Source: an uncultured Chlorobiaceae bacterium
GTDB lineage: Bacteria > Bacteroidota > Chlorobiia > Chlorobiales > Chlorobiaceae
Reading direction: 5' to 3'
DNA: 64,000 bases
Assembly: GCA_903887845.1 (NCBI GenBank)
Contig: CAISRC010000035.1
Coordinates: 1 to 64,000, forward strand
A program made the translations under genes and the position numbers. Positions within the stretch are counted from its first letter, which is position 1, and each line of letters starts with the position of its first letter. Below, one piece after another: positions 18,825 to 28,296 of this stretch. The notes beneath the pieces are model-generated. The model was given only the letters and a program-made list of their open reading frames with translations. It was not told where the DNA came from and did not search any database.

Positions 18825-19829
18825 TCAGTTGAAACTGGCAATCTGACTGGCAAACCGTCGATCGTCGGCGATCTCCCTTCCCCTTGTGGTCAAGTAACCG
18901 CCTGTCAGATAGCCATTTGCTCCCGAGAGCATCAAAAGACCCTGAAAATCTTTCATGATGGTCTCCCTGCCAGCGGCAAACTTGATGATTTTATTTGGAT
19001 GCGCAAGACGGCACAGGGCAAACGTTTTCACAATGTCAGCAACAGAAACCGGCTCTTTTCCTGCAAGCGGGGTACCATCAATCGGCACCAGTACATTAAG
19101 CGGTATGACGGAAACATCAAGCTCCTGGAGAGCAAAAATCATGGCAATCCGCTCCTGCATTGTCTCTCCAACTCCCATAATGCCGCCGCAGCAGACCGAG
19201 ATGTTGTTCTTCCTCAGCAGTTTGATCGTCTCAATGCGCTCTTCAACGGAATGAGTATCCGCAATGAGGTCATGGTAGCGATCAGGAGCTACCTGAATGT
19301 TGATGTTGTAATGGGCGATGCCGTGTGCTGCCAGTGCCGCCGCCGGCTCTTCACCGAGAATACCAAGCGACGCACAAACGTGCAGATCCGGCAATTCGTC
19401 ATGCAGCCGGTCAATCATGTCGAGCACACGCTGGAACTCCGGAGTTATCTTTTTGTAGCCATAACCACTGGTGACGATACCGAAATGGGATACGCCCTCT
19501 GCCACACAATTGCGGGCTTCAATCAGCGCAGACTCTTCATTGACCAGGTCATAGACTTCAATAGAGGCATGGTTGTGCTTCGACTGGGCGCAAAACCGGC
19601 AATTTTCCCCGCACACTCCCGATTTTGCGTTCATAATGGAGCAGGCATGAAGCGCTTCCGTATCAGAGGCGTAGCGATTTTTGACCTTGTTTGCCAGGGA
19701 AGCAAGATCGAGTGCAAGTTCACCCGGCAGATCAGCAAGCACAAGCGCTTCGGCCTGGGTTATCGGCTCACCGGTTTCAAGCACACGATAGGCGGCCGCA
19801 ATGTCGGGATGGAGCAGTGTTGATAGCAT
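18825..19829 (-). CDS. bioB: Biotin synthase
   Basis: Radical-SAM enzyme that inserts sulfur into dethiobiotin. The radical-SAM cluster motif is [11 protein letters not shown], the BioB form of CxxxCxxC. Downstream segments such as [21 protein letters not shown] are typical. The ATG at 19829 ([10 protein letters not shown]) preceded by AAGAAG is preferred over 19868, giving 334 residues. It follows birA by 87 bases on the same strand. A loose inverted repeat in that gap is not a convincing second operator. Confidence 0.97.
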   Translation of the reverse strand: MLSTLLHPDIAAAYRVLETGEPITQAEALVLADLPGELALDLASLANKVKNRYASDTEALHACSIMNAKSGVCGENCRFCAQSKHNHASIEVYDLVNEESALIEARNCVAEGVSHFGIVTSGYGYKKITPEFQRVLDMIDRLHDELPDLHVCASLGILGEEPAAALAAHGIAHYNINIQVAPDRYHDLIADTHSVEERIETIKLLRKNNISVCCGGIMGVGETMQERIAMIFALQELDVSVIPLNVLVPIDGTPLAGKEPVSVADIVKTFALCRLAHPNKIIKFAAGRETIMKDFQGLLMLSGANGYLTGGYLTTRGREIADDRRFASQIASFN

Positions 19830-19916
19830 AACTTCTTTATAAAGATTTTTTATGGTCAGCCTGTACAATATGTATTGAACTCTTCTATAGCGTTATTGTT
19901 CAGCAAAAAGCACTTA

Positions 19917-20906
19917 TCATTCATCACTCTTCTTTTGCAAATGAGCCTCTCCTGACGAAACAAGAATGGTTTGTCCATCCTCACCCTCAAGTTTCAGCTC
20001 ACCTCCACGCGCAATCCCTGTCACTGTTCCACTCAGGTTTCGGTTACGCTGATCTATAGAGACATCTCTGGACTGAAGCAGTGAAAATTTTTCGAGATAG
20101 GGAAGAATAAAGCCGAGATCGTCCTGAAGTAACCACTCATCATAGAGCGGCTCGAAATGGTTGAGCACTGAGGCAAGAAGTTCCGGCCTCGAAAACAATT
20201 GCTCCTTTTCAAGAAACAGTGAGGTTGCACTCTCCCTGAGCTCAGGCGGCATCTCGGCCTGGTTGACGTTGATCCCTGTTCCTACTACAACAAAGTGTGT
20301 CATTTCAGGTTCTGACTGCATTTCACAGAGCACACCACACAACTTTTTTTCATTGACAAGGATGTCATTCGGCCACTTGATCATTGGCGCAAGTTCGGAA
20401 GAGAGAGCCAACAATGCCTGATGAATGGCAACAGCCACAAGCAATGTCAGTTGCGGGACACGGATTGAGGGCACTTCAGGCCGCAGAATCAGGGAATAAT
20501 AGAGGTTGACCCCAGGAGGCGAAACCCAGATACGCCCCATTCTGCCCCTTCCCCCGCTCTGGGAATCTGCGACAACAACAGTGCCTTCAGGCGCACCTTC
20601 AACGGCAAGAGCTTTGGCGAGAAGATTGGTTGATGCGGTCACGGCATGATAGTGGATCTTTTTGCCAAAGCGTCGGCCTGTCAGAAACGGCAGCACCTCA
20701 GCTTCAACAGGTCGTCCGGTCAAGCCCGACAAGTGGTATCCCCGACCTGTGACGGCGTCAATCTGATAACCTTCAGCCCGCAGCAGACCAATATGCTTCC
20801 AGACGGCGCTTCTGGTGATGCCAAATTCATGGCAGAGGGATTCGCCCGATAAAAAATCATCCCCTGTTGAAAGGCGGTTCAGAATCCGGGCGGTCAGGTC
20901 GTTCAT
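19917..20906 (-). CDS. birA: Biotin ligase and bifunctional repressor BirA
   Basis: A 329-residue bifunctional BirA. An N-terminal winged helix (about 1-65, with SLCHEFGITRSAVWKHIGLL as recognition region) precedes the biotin-protein ligase catalytic domain with SGGRGRMGRIWVSP and IKWPNDILV, and a C-terminal SH3-like domain. It attaches biotin to carboxylase carrier proteins and, as the biotinyl-AMP complex, should bind the operator found 26 bases before its own start. As first gene of the biotin cluster it would control itself and the pathway. Confidence 0.96.
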   Translation of the reverse strand: MNDLTARILNRLSTGDDFLSGESLCHEFGITRSAVWKHIGLLRAEGYQIDAVTGRGYHLSGLTGRPVEAEVLPFLTGRRFGKKIHYHAVTASTNLLAKALAVEGAPEGTVVVADSQSGGRGRMGRIWVSPPGVNLYYSLILRPEVPSIRVPQLTLLVAVAIHQALLALSSELAPMIKWPNDILVNEKKLCGVLCEMQSEPEMTHFVVVGTGINVNQAEMPPELRESATSLFLEKEQLFSRPELLASVLNHFEPLYDEWLLQDDLGFILPYLEKFSLLQSRDVSIDQRNRNLSGTVTGIARGGELKLEGEDGQTILVSSGEAHLQKKSDE

Positions 20907-20931
20907 AAACAGAAACGGGAAATACGAAAAA

Positions 20932-20963
20932 ATGTGAACCTGAATGTAACTGGAGGTTTACAA
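20932..20963 (-). promoter_or_regulatory. BirA operator
   Basis: Two half-sites, ATGTGAACC (20932-20940) and GGTTTACAA (20955-20963), separated by 14 bases. The published BirA consensus half-site is TTGTAAACC with its complement GGTTTACAA. The birA-distal half is a perfect match and the proximal one matches 7 of 9. It overlaps the birA -10 element, so a bound repressor would block polymerase directly. Confidence 0.85.
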
Positions 20964-20971
20964 CTTTGCAA
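20943..20971 (-). promoter_or_regulatory. birA/bio operon promoter
   Basis: On the minus strand TTGCAA (20971-20966) and TACATT (20948-20943) are separated by 17 bases. The -10 lies in the spacer of the BirA operator. The -10 matches 4 of 6 consensus positions, so the call depends on position and on the overlapping operator. Confidence 0.55.
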
Positions 20972-20982
20972 GCAGAATAAAT

Positions 20983-21006
20983 AAAAAGCGCGCTATCGCT
21001 GCGCGC
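20983..21006 (-). terminator. Terminator of amidase gene
   Basis: GCGCGC (20988-20993) and GCGCGC (21001-21006) form a six-pair stem with a seven-base loop. On the minus strand it is followed by TTTTTATTTATT. It lies 20 bases after the amidase stop and separates it from birA. Confidence 0.85.
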
Positions 21007-21025
21007 CTTTTCTTCGGAGTTCATC

Positions 21026-22747
21026 TCAGTGGCTTACAGCCGCCATCGAGGATGTTTCATAATTTTTGCGATAGACCTCCACTCCCTGAAAAATACCGTA
21101 CGCGATTTTTGCCTGTTCCTGACGGTCACGAAGAATCGCCTCCTCACTGGAATTGGAGAGGTATCCCACTTCAACCAGAGCACTTGGCATGGAAGGTGTC
21201 CAGAGCACCATAAAGCCCGCCTGACGCACTGCACGGCTGTTATTGGCAGGCTGCCGATAGACCGGCTTGAGAATATCCTGCGCAAGAGTGGTGGACTGTT
21301 TGGCAAAAGAGTTCTGGGCCATGCTGCTCATAATGAGATGCTCCTCACTAAAACCCTGATATTCCTGCTGATAATCGGCTTCTGTGCGAATAACAGAGTT
21401 CTCAAACATCGCGACATCAAGAGCGGCCTTGTTTTTATGCGCACCGAGAATATAGACCTCGGAACCCCGGGCAGTATGGTTTAAGCTCGCATTGCAATGC
21501 ACGCTGATAAACAGTTTCCCGCCGCTGCGGTTGGCTATTTTGCCGCGTTCATGCAGGGGAATGAAGGTGTCATCCTTTCTTGTGTAAATCACCCTGACAT
21601 TCGGCCACTTCTGTTCAATAAAGGTACCGAGATCGTGGACAATGTTCAGTACAACATCTTTTTCACGGGTGCCGTTTCCGCCGATCGCTCCGGGATCTTT
21701 TCCGCCATGACCTGCATCAAGCACAATGGTATTAAGCTTCCACTTTTCGACATCACGACTGAGTACCTGTGCAATCTGCTGTTCCTTCTCCTTTCTGTGG
21801 ATCTCTTCCACATCAGCCTCACTCCGGACATAGAGCACATAACGATTATTTTTTTTATCGTGCTGAAAATCGACAGAATTGATGACATAGGCACGATTGT
21901 CAAACGCGATGGTAAACTGCAATCCCGCACCGGCAAACTGGCTCGGAGTAATTGCCCTGACTATGCCTGTGTTGAATATTTTTGACAGGAGATTGATATC
22001 ACAGGATGCTTTTTCAAGTGAGAAAAAGGCATTCCCTTCGGCATCAGGCTTGAGTAACGAAGCCTGCACAGGAGGGCCGGAAGCAAGAAAGCTTATAATC
22101 GCTCCATTCGCACGCTGCTCTACATCAATACCTGTGATGACTGTGCCTCCACTCTGCGTGCTTTGTTCCGGGACGGTGCGTTGCTCTCCATTGTTGATCA
22201 CGCCAATTTTTCCAACTGATTCCCCGGCATGTTTCGACTTCATGGACGCATTGATCCTGCCTGTTGCAGCGTTATACACAATATCCCGCTCCAGCCAGAG
22301 AGTGAAGAGTCTGCATGCCTGAAGTACGGGCAGATAGACTTTTGATTGCTTCGAAACAGGCTTCGACTGCAACTGAATAATCCTTGCCGGAAGCTCTGAA
22401 TTTCTTGAAAGAACACGCACAAAGTTATTGTCGAGGGTAATGGTGCAGAGAGTGCCGGGCATCACAAGAGCCTCTTCAAGCACAAGAACATCCTGATTTT
22501 TACGAAAATTCAGGCGCAAGGCCCTTGCCATGGACTCTATATCAACCATCACATTGTTCCCGTTTTTGAGAGCAAGCACTCTGACGGTATAACCGTAATC
22601 GTTTCTCATGGTAACAACAAGTGGTACGGTAGTCACGGCTTGTTGTACGGGAGTCTCAGCTGCAAAAGTTGAACATGAAAACATCAGTAACGTCAACAGC
22701 GTCAGACCAGCAAGAGAAAAACGAATACGAAGCAAAAAGTGGTACAT
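21026..22747 (-). CDS. amiC: N-acetylmuramoyl-L-alanine amidase
   Basis: A 573-residue exported murein amidase. An N-terminal signal sequence (about 1-30, hydrophobic, followed by TFAAETP) leads to a long N-terminal region with AMIN-like beta-rich segments. Amidase_3 occupies about 340-560. Zinc ligands are visible in VLDAGHGGKDPGAIG (His), GTREKDVVLNIV (Glu) and SVHCNAS (His), with the catalytic Glu in SALVEVGYLSN. These enzymes cut the MurNAc-L-Ala bond, often during cell separation. It diverges from topA and ends in a clear terminator. Confidence 0.92.
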   Translation of the reverse strand: MYHFLLRIRFSLAGLTLLTLLMFSCSTFAAETPVQQAVTTVPLVVTMRNDYGYTVRVLALKNGNNVMVDIESMARALRLNFRKNQDVLVLEEALVMPGTLCTITLDNNFVRVLSRNSELPARIIQLQSKPVSKQSKVYLPVLQACRLFTLWLERDIVYNAATGRINASMKSKHAGESVGKIGVINNGEQRTVPEQSTQSGGTVITGIDVEQRANGAIISFLASGPPVQASLLKPDAEGNAFFSLEKASCDINLLSKIFNTGIVRAITPSQFAGAGLQFTIAFDNRAYVINSVDFQHDKKNNRYVLYVRSEADVEEIHRKEKEQQIAQVLSRDVEKWKLNTIVLDAGHGGKDPGAIGGNGTREKDVVLNIVHDLGTFIEQKWPNVRVIYTRKDDTFIPLHERGKIANRSGGKLFISVHCNASLNHTARGSEVYILGAHKNKAALDVAMFENSVIRTEADYQQEYQGFSEEHLIMSSMAQNSFAKQSTTLAQDILKPVYRQPANNSRAVRQAGFMVLWTPSMPSALVEVGYLSNSSEEAILRDRQEQAKIAYGIFQGVEVYRKNYETSSMAAVSH

Positions 22748-22855
22748 GATTATTAATAGAATACATTATGTTTCCCTGAACACTAACTTTTACGGCAATA
22801 ATAACAATAAATAAAAATATTTTTTTAGCTCAGCCAATCGAAACAGGTTAAAGAA

Positions 22856-22889
22856 CCGTAAATAATCGGTTACAGACCGATTGTTACGG
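22856..22889. other. Long inverted repeat between amidase and topA genes
   Basis: CCGTAA (22856-22861), AATCGGT (22864-22870), loop TACAG, ACCGATT (22876-22882) and TTACGG (22884-22889) form a 13-pair hairpin with one small internal asymmetry. No T-run follows on either strand, so it does not look like a terminator. It sits about 100 bases before topA in a 244-base divergent intergenic region and could be an operator or a leader RNA structure. The rest of the gap is AT-rich with no gene. Confidence 0.6.
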
Positions 22890-22991
22890 GCATAGTATAC
22901 GGCCTGAAATTGGTAAAATTTGTTTTTTGCTCTTCAACACCTATCTTTTTCAAAATTTTCTTGTTAACGCTCTTACTACCGGGACTGATCA

Positions 22992-25412
22992 ATGGCTTCC
23001 AAACCGTCAACATTATCTGCCAGAAACAGGACCCTGATTGTCGTCGAATCGCCTTCAAAGGCAAAAACAATCAATAAATACCTTGGTGACAAGTTTACGG
23101 TTTTCGCCTCGGTAGGCCATATCAAGGATCTTCCGAAAAAAGAGATCGGCCTTGATTTTGAAAATCACTATGTGCCCCGATATGAAATTATTCCCGGTAA
23201 AGAGAAAGTTGTTCGCCAGTTAAAAAAGCTTGCCGCTGAAGCAAATGATATTCTGATTGCGACTGACCCTGATCGTGAAGGTGAGGCCATCGCATGGCAT
23301 ATTTCCAACGAAATCGGGGAGACAAAGACTCCTGTCTCCAGAGTGCTGTTCAACGAAATCACCAAAAAGGCAATCATTGAGGCCATTCAGGCTCCACGTC
23401 AGATTGACAACAATCTTGTCCGTTCCCAGCAGACCCGCCAGGGTCTTGACAAAATAGTCGGCTACAAGATCAGTCCCTTTTTATGGAATGTGGTGCTGCG
23501 TGGTCTGTCGGCAGGTCGGGTGCAATCTGTCGCCCTGCGGTTGATTTGTGAGCGCGAAGCCGAGATCGCCCGCTTCCTGATTCAGGAGTACTGGACGATT
23601 TCTGCGGATTTTGTGACAAACGGGAAAGAATCCTTCAGGGCAAGGCTTGTCCGCTTCGAAGGTGATAAGCCGGAAATAACCACGCAGGCGCAGGCTGAAT
23701 CGATTGCTGCTCTTGCCCGAAATGGCAACTATTCAGTCAAGGAGATTGCGCCCCGCGTGCAGCAGCGCAAGCCTCCTTTTCCCTTCACGACCTCGCTGCT
23801 CCAGCAGGCGGCCTCAAACCAGCTTGGTTTTGGTTCACAGCGCACCATGCGCACTGCTCAGCAACTCTATGAGGGAATCGAGATTGGTGCGGAGGGTCCG
23901 ACAGGCTTGATTACCTATATGAGAACCGATTCAACCCGCATAGGACCTGAAGCTGTCGGCGAAGCACGGAATTATATTGACCAGCAGTTCGGCAAAGAGT
24001 ACATCGGTTTCGGCGGTGCTGCCAAGCAGGGCAAGAATGCCCAGGATGCTCATGAAGCGATACGACCAACCTCACTCCTGAAAAAGCCGGAGCAACTGAA
24101 ACCCTTCCTTTCAACCGACCAGTTTAAACTGTATGAACTGATCTGGAAGCGTTTTCTTGCCGCCATGATGGCTCCAGCCAAAATTGAACAGACCAGGGTG
24201 GATGTTGAGGATCGTACCGGCAATTTCCTCTTCAGGGCAACCGGCAGCCGGGTACTCTTTCCGGGGTTCATGCGTGTGTACGACGATCAGCGTGAACTTG
24301 ATTATGAAGCACAGACCTCGACAAAGGAAGACGTGGAGAAGGAGCAGAATGTCAAATTGCCTGAGCGGTTGATGGCCAATGATGCTCTTGCGTTATCGGA
24401 TCTCGACCAGAAACAGAGTTTTACCAGACCTCCTGCCCGATACAGTGAAGCGACCCTTGTCAAGGATCTTGACCATTTTGGCATTGGGCGGCCATCAACC
24501 TACGCCTCTATTTTTTCGACACTGCAGGATCGGCGCTATGTGGAGCTGGAGAAGAAAAAGATTGCGCCGACCGAGCTTGGCAAGGATGTTTCACTGATTC
24601 TTGTTGCCAATTTTCCCGATCTTTTTGATGTCGGCTTTACCGCATTTATGGAGGATGAACTCGACAAGGTGGCCAGCGGTGATGACGAGTACGAAAAGGT
24701 GCTCGACAGCTTCTATAAACCCCTTGAGGCTGTTCTCAGCCTGCGCAAAAACGATCCTTTGATTCCGCAGAACAGCGAAGCGCAACTGTGTGAAAAATGT
24801 GGCGTTGGCTACATGACGGTGAAATGGACCGCCAGCGGAAAATTTTTGGGCTGTTCGTGTTATCCGAAGTGCAAAAACATCAAGGCAATCAGCACCAACA
24901 AGGAGAAGCCTGTTGATACGGCGATTCTCTGTCCCTCATGCAAGGTGGGTCACATGCTGTTACGGAAGGGAAGACTTGGTCCTTTTCTTGCCTGCTCCAA
25001 CTATCCAAAGTGCAATACGCTGCTGAATCTCAACAAGCAGCGCCACATTGAACCGATGAAAACGCCACCGGTTCTGACGAATATTCTCTGTCCGAAGTGC
25101 GGCTCACCGCTCTACCTTCGCAGTGGCAAACGAGGGCTGTGGCTGGGTTGTTCCAAGTTCCCGAAGTGCAGGGGACGGCTCGCATGGAGTACACTTGATG
25201 AAAGTATCCAAAAACATTGGGAAGCTATCATGGCCGATCACCAGAAAGCTCACCCTTTGGTCATGCTCACCATGCTCGACGGACAACCGGTACCCATGAC
25301 CGTTGCCGTTGACGATATTATCCTGAAAGCCGAAGAGAGCGGTTTGATTTGCAATGCGGTTGAAGAAAGCTCCGAAGTCATGTCACAAGAAGAGCAAGGC
25401 GATAAACAATGA
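22992..25412 (+). CDS. topA: DNA topoisomerase I
   Basis: Type IA topoisomerase of 806 residues that relaxes negative supercoils. The TOPRIM domain begins with VVESPSKAKTINKYLG, and DPDREGEAIAWHI carries the metal-binding acidic residues. The active-site tyrosine lies in GLITYMRTDSTRI. Three C-terminal Cys4 zinc-ribbon repeats start at CEKCGVGYM, CPSCKVGHM and CPKCGSPLY, each ending in a YPKC or FPKC pair. The last 35 bases overlap the 3' end of the convergent feoB. Confidence 0.97.
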   Translation: MASKPSTLSARNRTLIVVESPSKAKTINKYLGDKFTVFASVGHIKDLPKKEIGLDFENHYVPRYEIIPGKEKVVRQLKKLAAEANDILIATDPDREGEAIAWHISNEIGETKTPVSRVLFNEITKKAIIEAIQAPRQIDNNLVRSQQTRQGLDKIVGYKISPFLWNVVLRGLSAGRVQSVALRLICEREAEIARFLIQEYWTISADFVTNGKESFRARLVRFEGDKPEITTQAQAESIAALARNGNYSVKEIAPRVQQRKPPFPFTTSLLQQAASNQLGFGSQRTMRTAQQLYEGIEIGAEGPTGLITYMRTDSTRIGPEAVGEARNYIDQQFGKEYIGFGGAAKQGKNAQDAHEAIRPTSLLKKPEQLKPFLSTDQFKLYELIWKRFLAAMMAPAKIEQTRVDVEDRTGNFLFRATGSRVLFPGFMRVYDDQRELDYEAQTSTKEDVEKEQNVKLPERLMANDALALSDLDQKQSFTRPPARYSEATLVKDLDHFGIGRPSTYASIFSTLQDRRYVELEKKKIAPTELGKDVSLILVANFPDLFDVGFTAFMEDELDKVASGDDEYEKVLDSFYKPLEAVLSLRKNDPLIPQNSEAQLCEKCGVGYMTVKWTASGKFLGCSCYPKCKNIKAISTNKEKPVDTAILCPSCKVGHMLLRKGRLGPFLACSNYPKCNTLLNLNKQRHIEPMKTPPVLTNILCPKCGSPLYLRSGKRGLWLGCSKFPKCRGRLAWSTLDESIQKHWEAIMADHQKAHPLVMLTMLDGQPVPMTVAVDDIILKAEESGLICNAVEESSEVMSQEEQGDKQ

Positions 25413-27516
25413 ATGAAAGGATCCACGCCACAGAAAGAGAATAGGCCGAATAAAGAAGCACAGGCCGCCAGCGCCCGACCTCTTTTTTCATGACACCTAT
25501 TGCCGCAACACAGGGGATATAGAGCAACACAAAGACCATAAGACTTAATGCAGTTGCCCTGCTGAATGAAGGGTCGTGGCGGAGAATTGATTTCAGCTCA
25601 ACCGGACCTCCTTCGCTCTGCCCGATGGAGTAAATGGTACCCAGCGTAGAGACGACGACCTCCTTGGCCGCCAAACCGGTCACAAGGGCAATGCCAATTC
25701 TCCAGTCAAAGCCGAGAGGCCTGATCAGGGGCTCAAGCACTTTTCCAGCCCTTCCAGCCAGAGAATACTCAAGCTGCTCCGACTTGATGCGCAGGTCAAG
25801 TTCTCTTTTTAGTTTTATTTTTTCGGCAGCCGCCATGCTGCTCCCGGCAATACGCACGCTTTCTGTTGAACGCGTTGTCTTCAGTGCTCCATTACGCGGA
25901 TAGTTGCTTACTGCCCAGATAATAATGACTGCACTTAAAATCAGCGTCCCTGCTTTTTTCAGGTACATCAACGCTTTTACCTTTGCCTGAAAAAATACGG
26001 AGGTGAACGTCGGCCAGCGGTATGGCGGCAATTCCATTACAAATGGCTCGGAATCGCTCTTCATCACCGTTTTTTTCAGGATCAAAGCCGTCCAGAGACC
26101 AACAATAATACCAAGCAGATAGATACCGAACATGACATTGGCGGCAACATCAGGCGCAAAAAAGGCGGCCGTCAGCAACACATAAACCGGAAGTTTAGCC
26201 CCGCAACTCATGAAGGGGATAATCATGATGGTGACCAGCCTGTCTGTACGACTTTTAAGCGTCCTGGTCGCCATGATCGCAGGAATGGAGCAACCAAACC
26301 CGGTAATCATGGGAATAAAGGATTTGCCATGCAGACCGAAACGGTGCATGACCCGGTCAATCACAAAGGCGGCGCGCGCCATATAGCCGGATGCCTCAAG
26401 AAAAGAGAGTCCGATAAAGAGCAGTACAATATTGGGCAGAAAAACCAGAACGCCTCCAACACCGGCAATAATACCGTCAATAACAATCGAACGGAGCGTC
26501 TCATTGGGAAGAAGAGGCGCGATGGCTGATGCAATGATGCCGAAAAGAAACTGCAGACCACCCATAAGAGGCGAACCAAGGGTGAAGGTCAACTGAAATA
26601 TCGCCCAGACCACCAGTAAAAAGATCGGCAGACCAAGCACCCTGTTGAGCACCACCATGTCAATATAATCGCTTGCCGTGGCCTTTACTCCTCCCGGCTG
26701 CCGGACACACTCCTGTATGGCTCCGCGAATGAAGGCGTGTCGATCTTCGGTAATGAGCATCTCCGGCTCAGAATCATGCAGCCGTTCAGCTTCCCTGAGC
26801 GCATCCTGAAGGGCCAGCTCAACCTTGACCCATACCGGATAGCGCTGAACCTCGTGATAGACTTCCCGATCACTCTCAAGAAGCTTTATGGCAAGCCATC
26901 GAGCATTGTACCCGCCAAGTTCAGCCTGATGAGTGAGCATTGCGGTAATTTTTTCAACCGAAGCTTCAACTTCAGGGCGAAAAAAAAGCTTGTTCTTTCG
27001 TATTTCAATTTCTTTGCGGGAAACCCTGATAATATGATCAAGCAGCGAATCAAGCCCTGTATTTTTTTTAGCGGATGTTGGAATGATATGGCAGCCAAGG
27101 AGCTTCTGCAACTGCTTTATCTCAATGGTAATTCCCTTTTCCTCTACTTCATCAATCATGTTGAGAGCAACAAGAAAATCAACTTCGAGCTCCATGAGCT
27201 GCGTTGTCAGAAGAAGATTGCGCTCAAGGTTAGGACCCTCAAGAACGTTGACCACAACGTCAGGGGGCTCTTTGATGAGATACTCCCTTGTAACAATCTC
27301 CTCTGGAGAGTAGGGCGTAAGAGAGTAGATTCCGGGAAGATCAACGACCATGATGCGGTACCCCTTGTAATCAAGATACCCTTCATGTTTTTCGACCGTG
27401 ACGCCGGAGAAATTTCCGACTTTTTGATGAGCACCGGTCAGTGCATTGAACAGCGACGTTTTTCCACAGTTTGGATTGCCTGCAAGAGCAATACGAATCT
27501 CTTTACCATCACTCAT
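25378..27516 (-). CDS. feoB: Ferrous iron transporter B
   Basis: Membrane transporter for Fe(II). The N-terminal G domain has G1 GNPNCGKTSLFNALTG and DLPGIYSLTPYSPEE (G3), followed by a helical spacer and about eight to ten membrane spans with paired gate motifs such as SCGAKLPVYVLL. I prefer the start at 27516 (MSDGKEIRIAL), which has GGAG eight bases upstream. The ATG at 27537, overlapping the feoA stop as ATGA, adds seven residues and is also possible. The length of about 712 is normal. The 3' end overlaps topA by 35 bases. Confidence 0.97.
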   Translation of the reverse strand: MSDGKEIRIALAGNPNCGKTSLFNALTGAHQKVGNFSGVTVEKHEGYLDYKGYRIMVVDLPGIYSLTPYSPEEIVTREYLIKEPPDVVVNVLEGPNLERNLLLTTQLMELEVDFLVALNMIDEVEEKGITIEIKQLQKLLGCHIIPTSAKKNTGLDSLLDHIIRVSRKEIEIRKNKLFFRPEVEASVEKITAMLTHQAELGGYNARWLAIKLLESDREVYHEVQRYPVWVKVELALQDALREAERLHDSEPEMLITEDRHAFIRGAIQECVRQPGGVKATASDYIDMVVLNRVLGLPIFLLVVWAIFQLTFTLGSPLMGGLQFLFGIIASAIAPLLPNETLRSIVIDGIIAGVGGVLVFLPNIVLLFIGLSFLEASGYMARAAFVIDRVMHRFGLHGKSFIPMITGFGCSIPAIMATRTLKSRTDRLVTIMIIPFMSCGAKLPVYVLLTAAFFAPDVAANVMFGIYLLGIIVGLWTALILKKTVMKSDSEPFVMELPPYRWPTFTSVFFQAKVKALMYLKKAGTLILSAVIIIWAVSNYPRNGALKTTRSTESVRIAGSSMAAAEKIKLKRELDLRIKSEQLEYSLAGRAGKVLEPLIRPLGFDWRIGIALVTGLAAKEVVVSTLGTIYSIGQSEGGPVELKSILRHDPSFSRATALSLMVFVLLYIPCVAAIGVMKKEVGRWRPVLLYSAYSLSVAWILSFIVYRLALLVT

Positions 27517-27533
27517 CTCGTTTTCTCCACACT

Positions 27534-27764
27534 TCATCCGGACTGTTTTTCCACCAAAATCCCTTCGGCCTCATTTTTTCTCATGGCGAGGTAAAGACCC
27601 TTAAAAGAAATTTCCATCGGATCACCAAGCGGCGCAACCCTTACCACCCTGAATCGAGTGCCTTTTATCAGGCCCATATCCATAATCCTTCTGCGCGTTG
27701 CGCTCTCAGCTTTTACCGCCGTCACTTCAGCCTTGTCGCCAACTTTCAATTCCGATAATCGCAT
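27534..27764 (-). CDS. feoA: FeoA iron transport accessory protein
   Basis: A 76-residue SH3-like protein that assists FeoB. Segments LSELKVGDKAEVTAV, RRRIMDMGLIKGTRFRVV and the C-terminal GDPMEISFKGLYLAMRKNEA follow the FeoA pattern closely. The ATG at 27764 is preceded by AAGGAG at good distance. A TTG one codon earlier is less likely. It is cotranscribed with feoB, and the start of feoB overlaps or nearly overlaps its stop. Confidence 0.95.
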   Translation of the reverse strand: MRLSELKVGDKAEVTAVKAESATRRRIMDMGLIKGTRFRVVRVAPLGDPMEISFKGLYLAMRKNEAEGILVEKQSG

Positions 27765-27806
27765 CAACTCATCTCCTTAAAAACAAAAAATAAAAAAACA
27801 GGACTA

Positions 27807-27835
27807 ATTATAACCTATATAACGATTATCGACAA
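27807..27835 (-). promoter_or_regulatory. feoAB promoter with Fur-like element
   Basis: On the minus strand TTGTCG (27835-27830) and a perfect TATAAT (27812-27807) are separated by 17 bases, about 43 bases before feoA. Between them GATAATCGTTATA (27830-27818) matches 11 of 13 positions of the inner part of the classic Fur box, though the outer hexamer is poor. The promoter is well supported. Iron regulation is an inference from that match and the genes served. Confidence 0.65.
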
Positions 27836-27901
27836 GAAATAATTGCATCGGCACTGATTGATGTTTGCAAGGGAAGGATTCACGCAAAACCGCAACAGAT
27901 A

Positions 27902-28264
27902 CTAAGCGGGAAAAGGAGGCCAACCCATCTGTTTGCCACCAATCAAATGGCCATGGATATGAAAAACACTCTGCATGGCATCTGGTCCGGTATTAAAGAC
28001 GAACCGATAGCCCGACTCCCTGATACCGAGGATTCCTGGGACTGAGCTGGCGGCAAGCAGAATCTGCCCTGCTATCCCTTCATCTTCCGGGCTGAGATCG
28101 CTGAGGGAGGCAATGTGCCTGAGCGGAATAATAAGAACATGCTGAGGGGAGACAGGGGAAATATCCCTGAAGGCGAGCACGTGATCGTTGCGATAGACAA
28201 TTTTTGCAGGAATCTCTCCGCGCACTATCCTGCAAAACAAACAATCTGGTTCCTGATGTGCCAT
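27902..28264 (-). CDS. HIT family hydrolase
   Basis: A 120-residue histidine-triad protein of the Hint/HinT branch, which hydrolyses purine nucleoside phosphoramidates. The triad is in FHIHGHLIGGKQMGWPP near the C-terminus, and an N-terminal CLFCRIVRGEIPAKIV opens the domain. The paired cysteines and a downstream His suggest the zinc-binding version. It stands alone, between the feoA promoter and a CNNM-type gene. Confidence 0.92.
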   Translation of the reverse strand: MAHQEPDCLFCRIVRGEIPAKIVYRNDHVLAFRDISPVSPQHVLIIPLRHIASLSDLSPEDEGIAGQILLAASSVPGILGIRESGYRFVFNTGPDAMQSVFHIHGHLIGGKQMGWPPFPA

Positions 28265-28296
28265 AACTGGTTAACCTTTTTAATGTTAACAATACC

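Noticed and set aside
18810-19823. Open frame of 337 codons on the plus strand
   Set aside because: It is antisense to bioB, whose radical-SAM motif and operon position are clear.
19875-19903. Possible second BirA operator before bioB (TTGAAC and GTTCAG)
   Set aside because: The half-sites match the consensus poorly and the spacer is 17 bases. The site at 20932 is far better.
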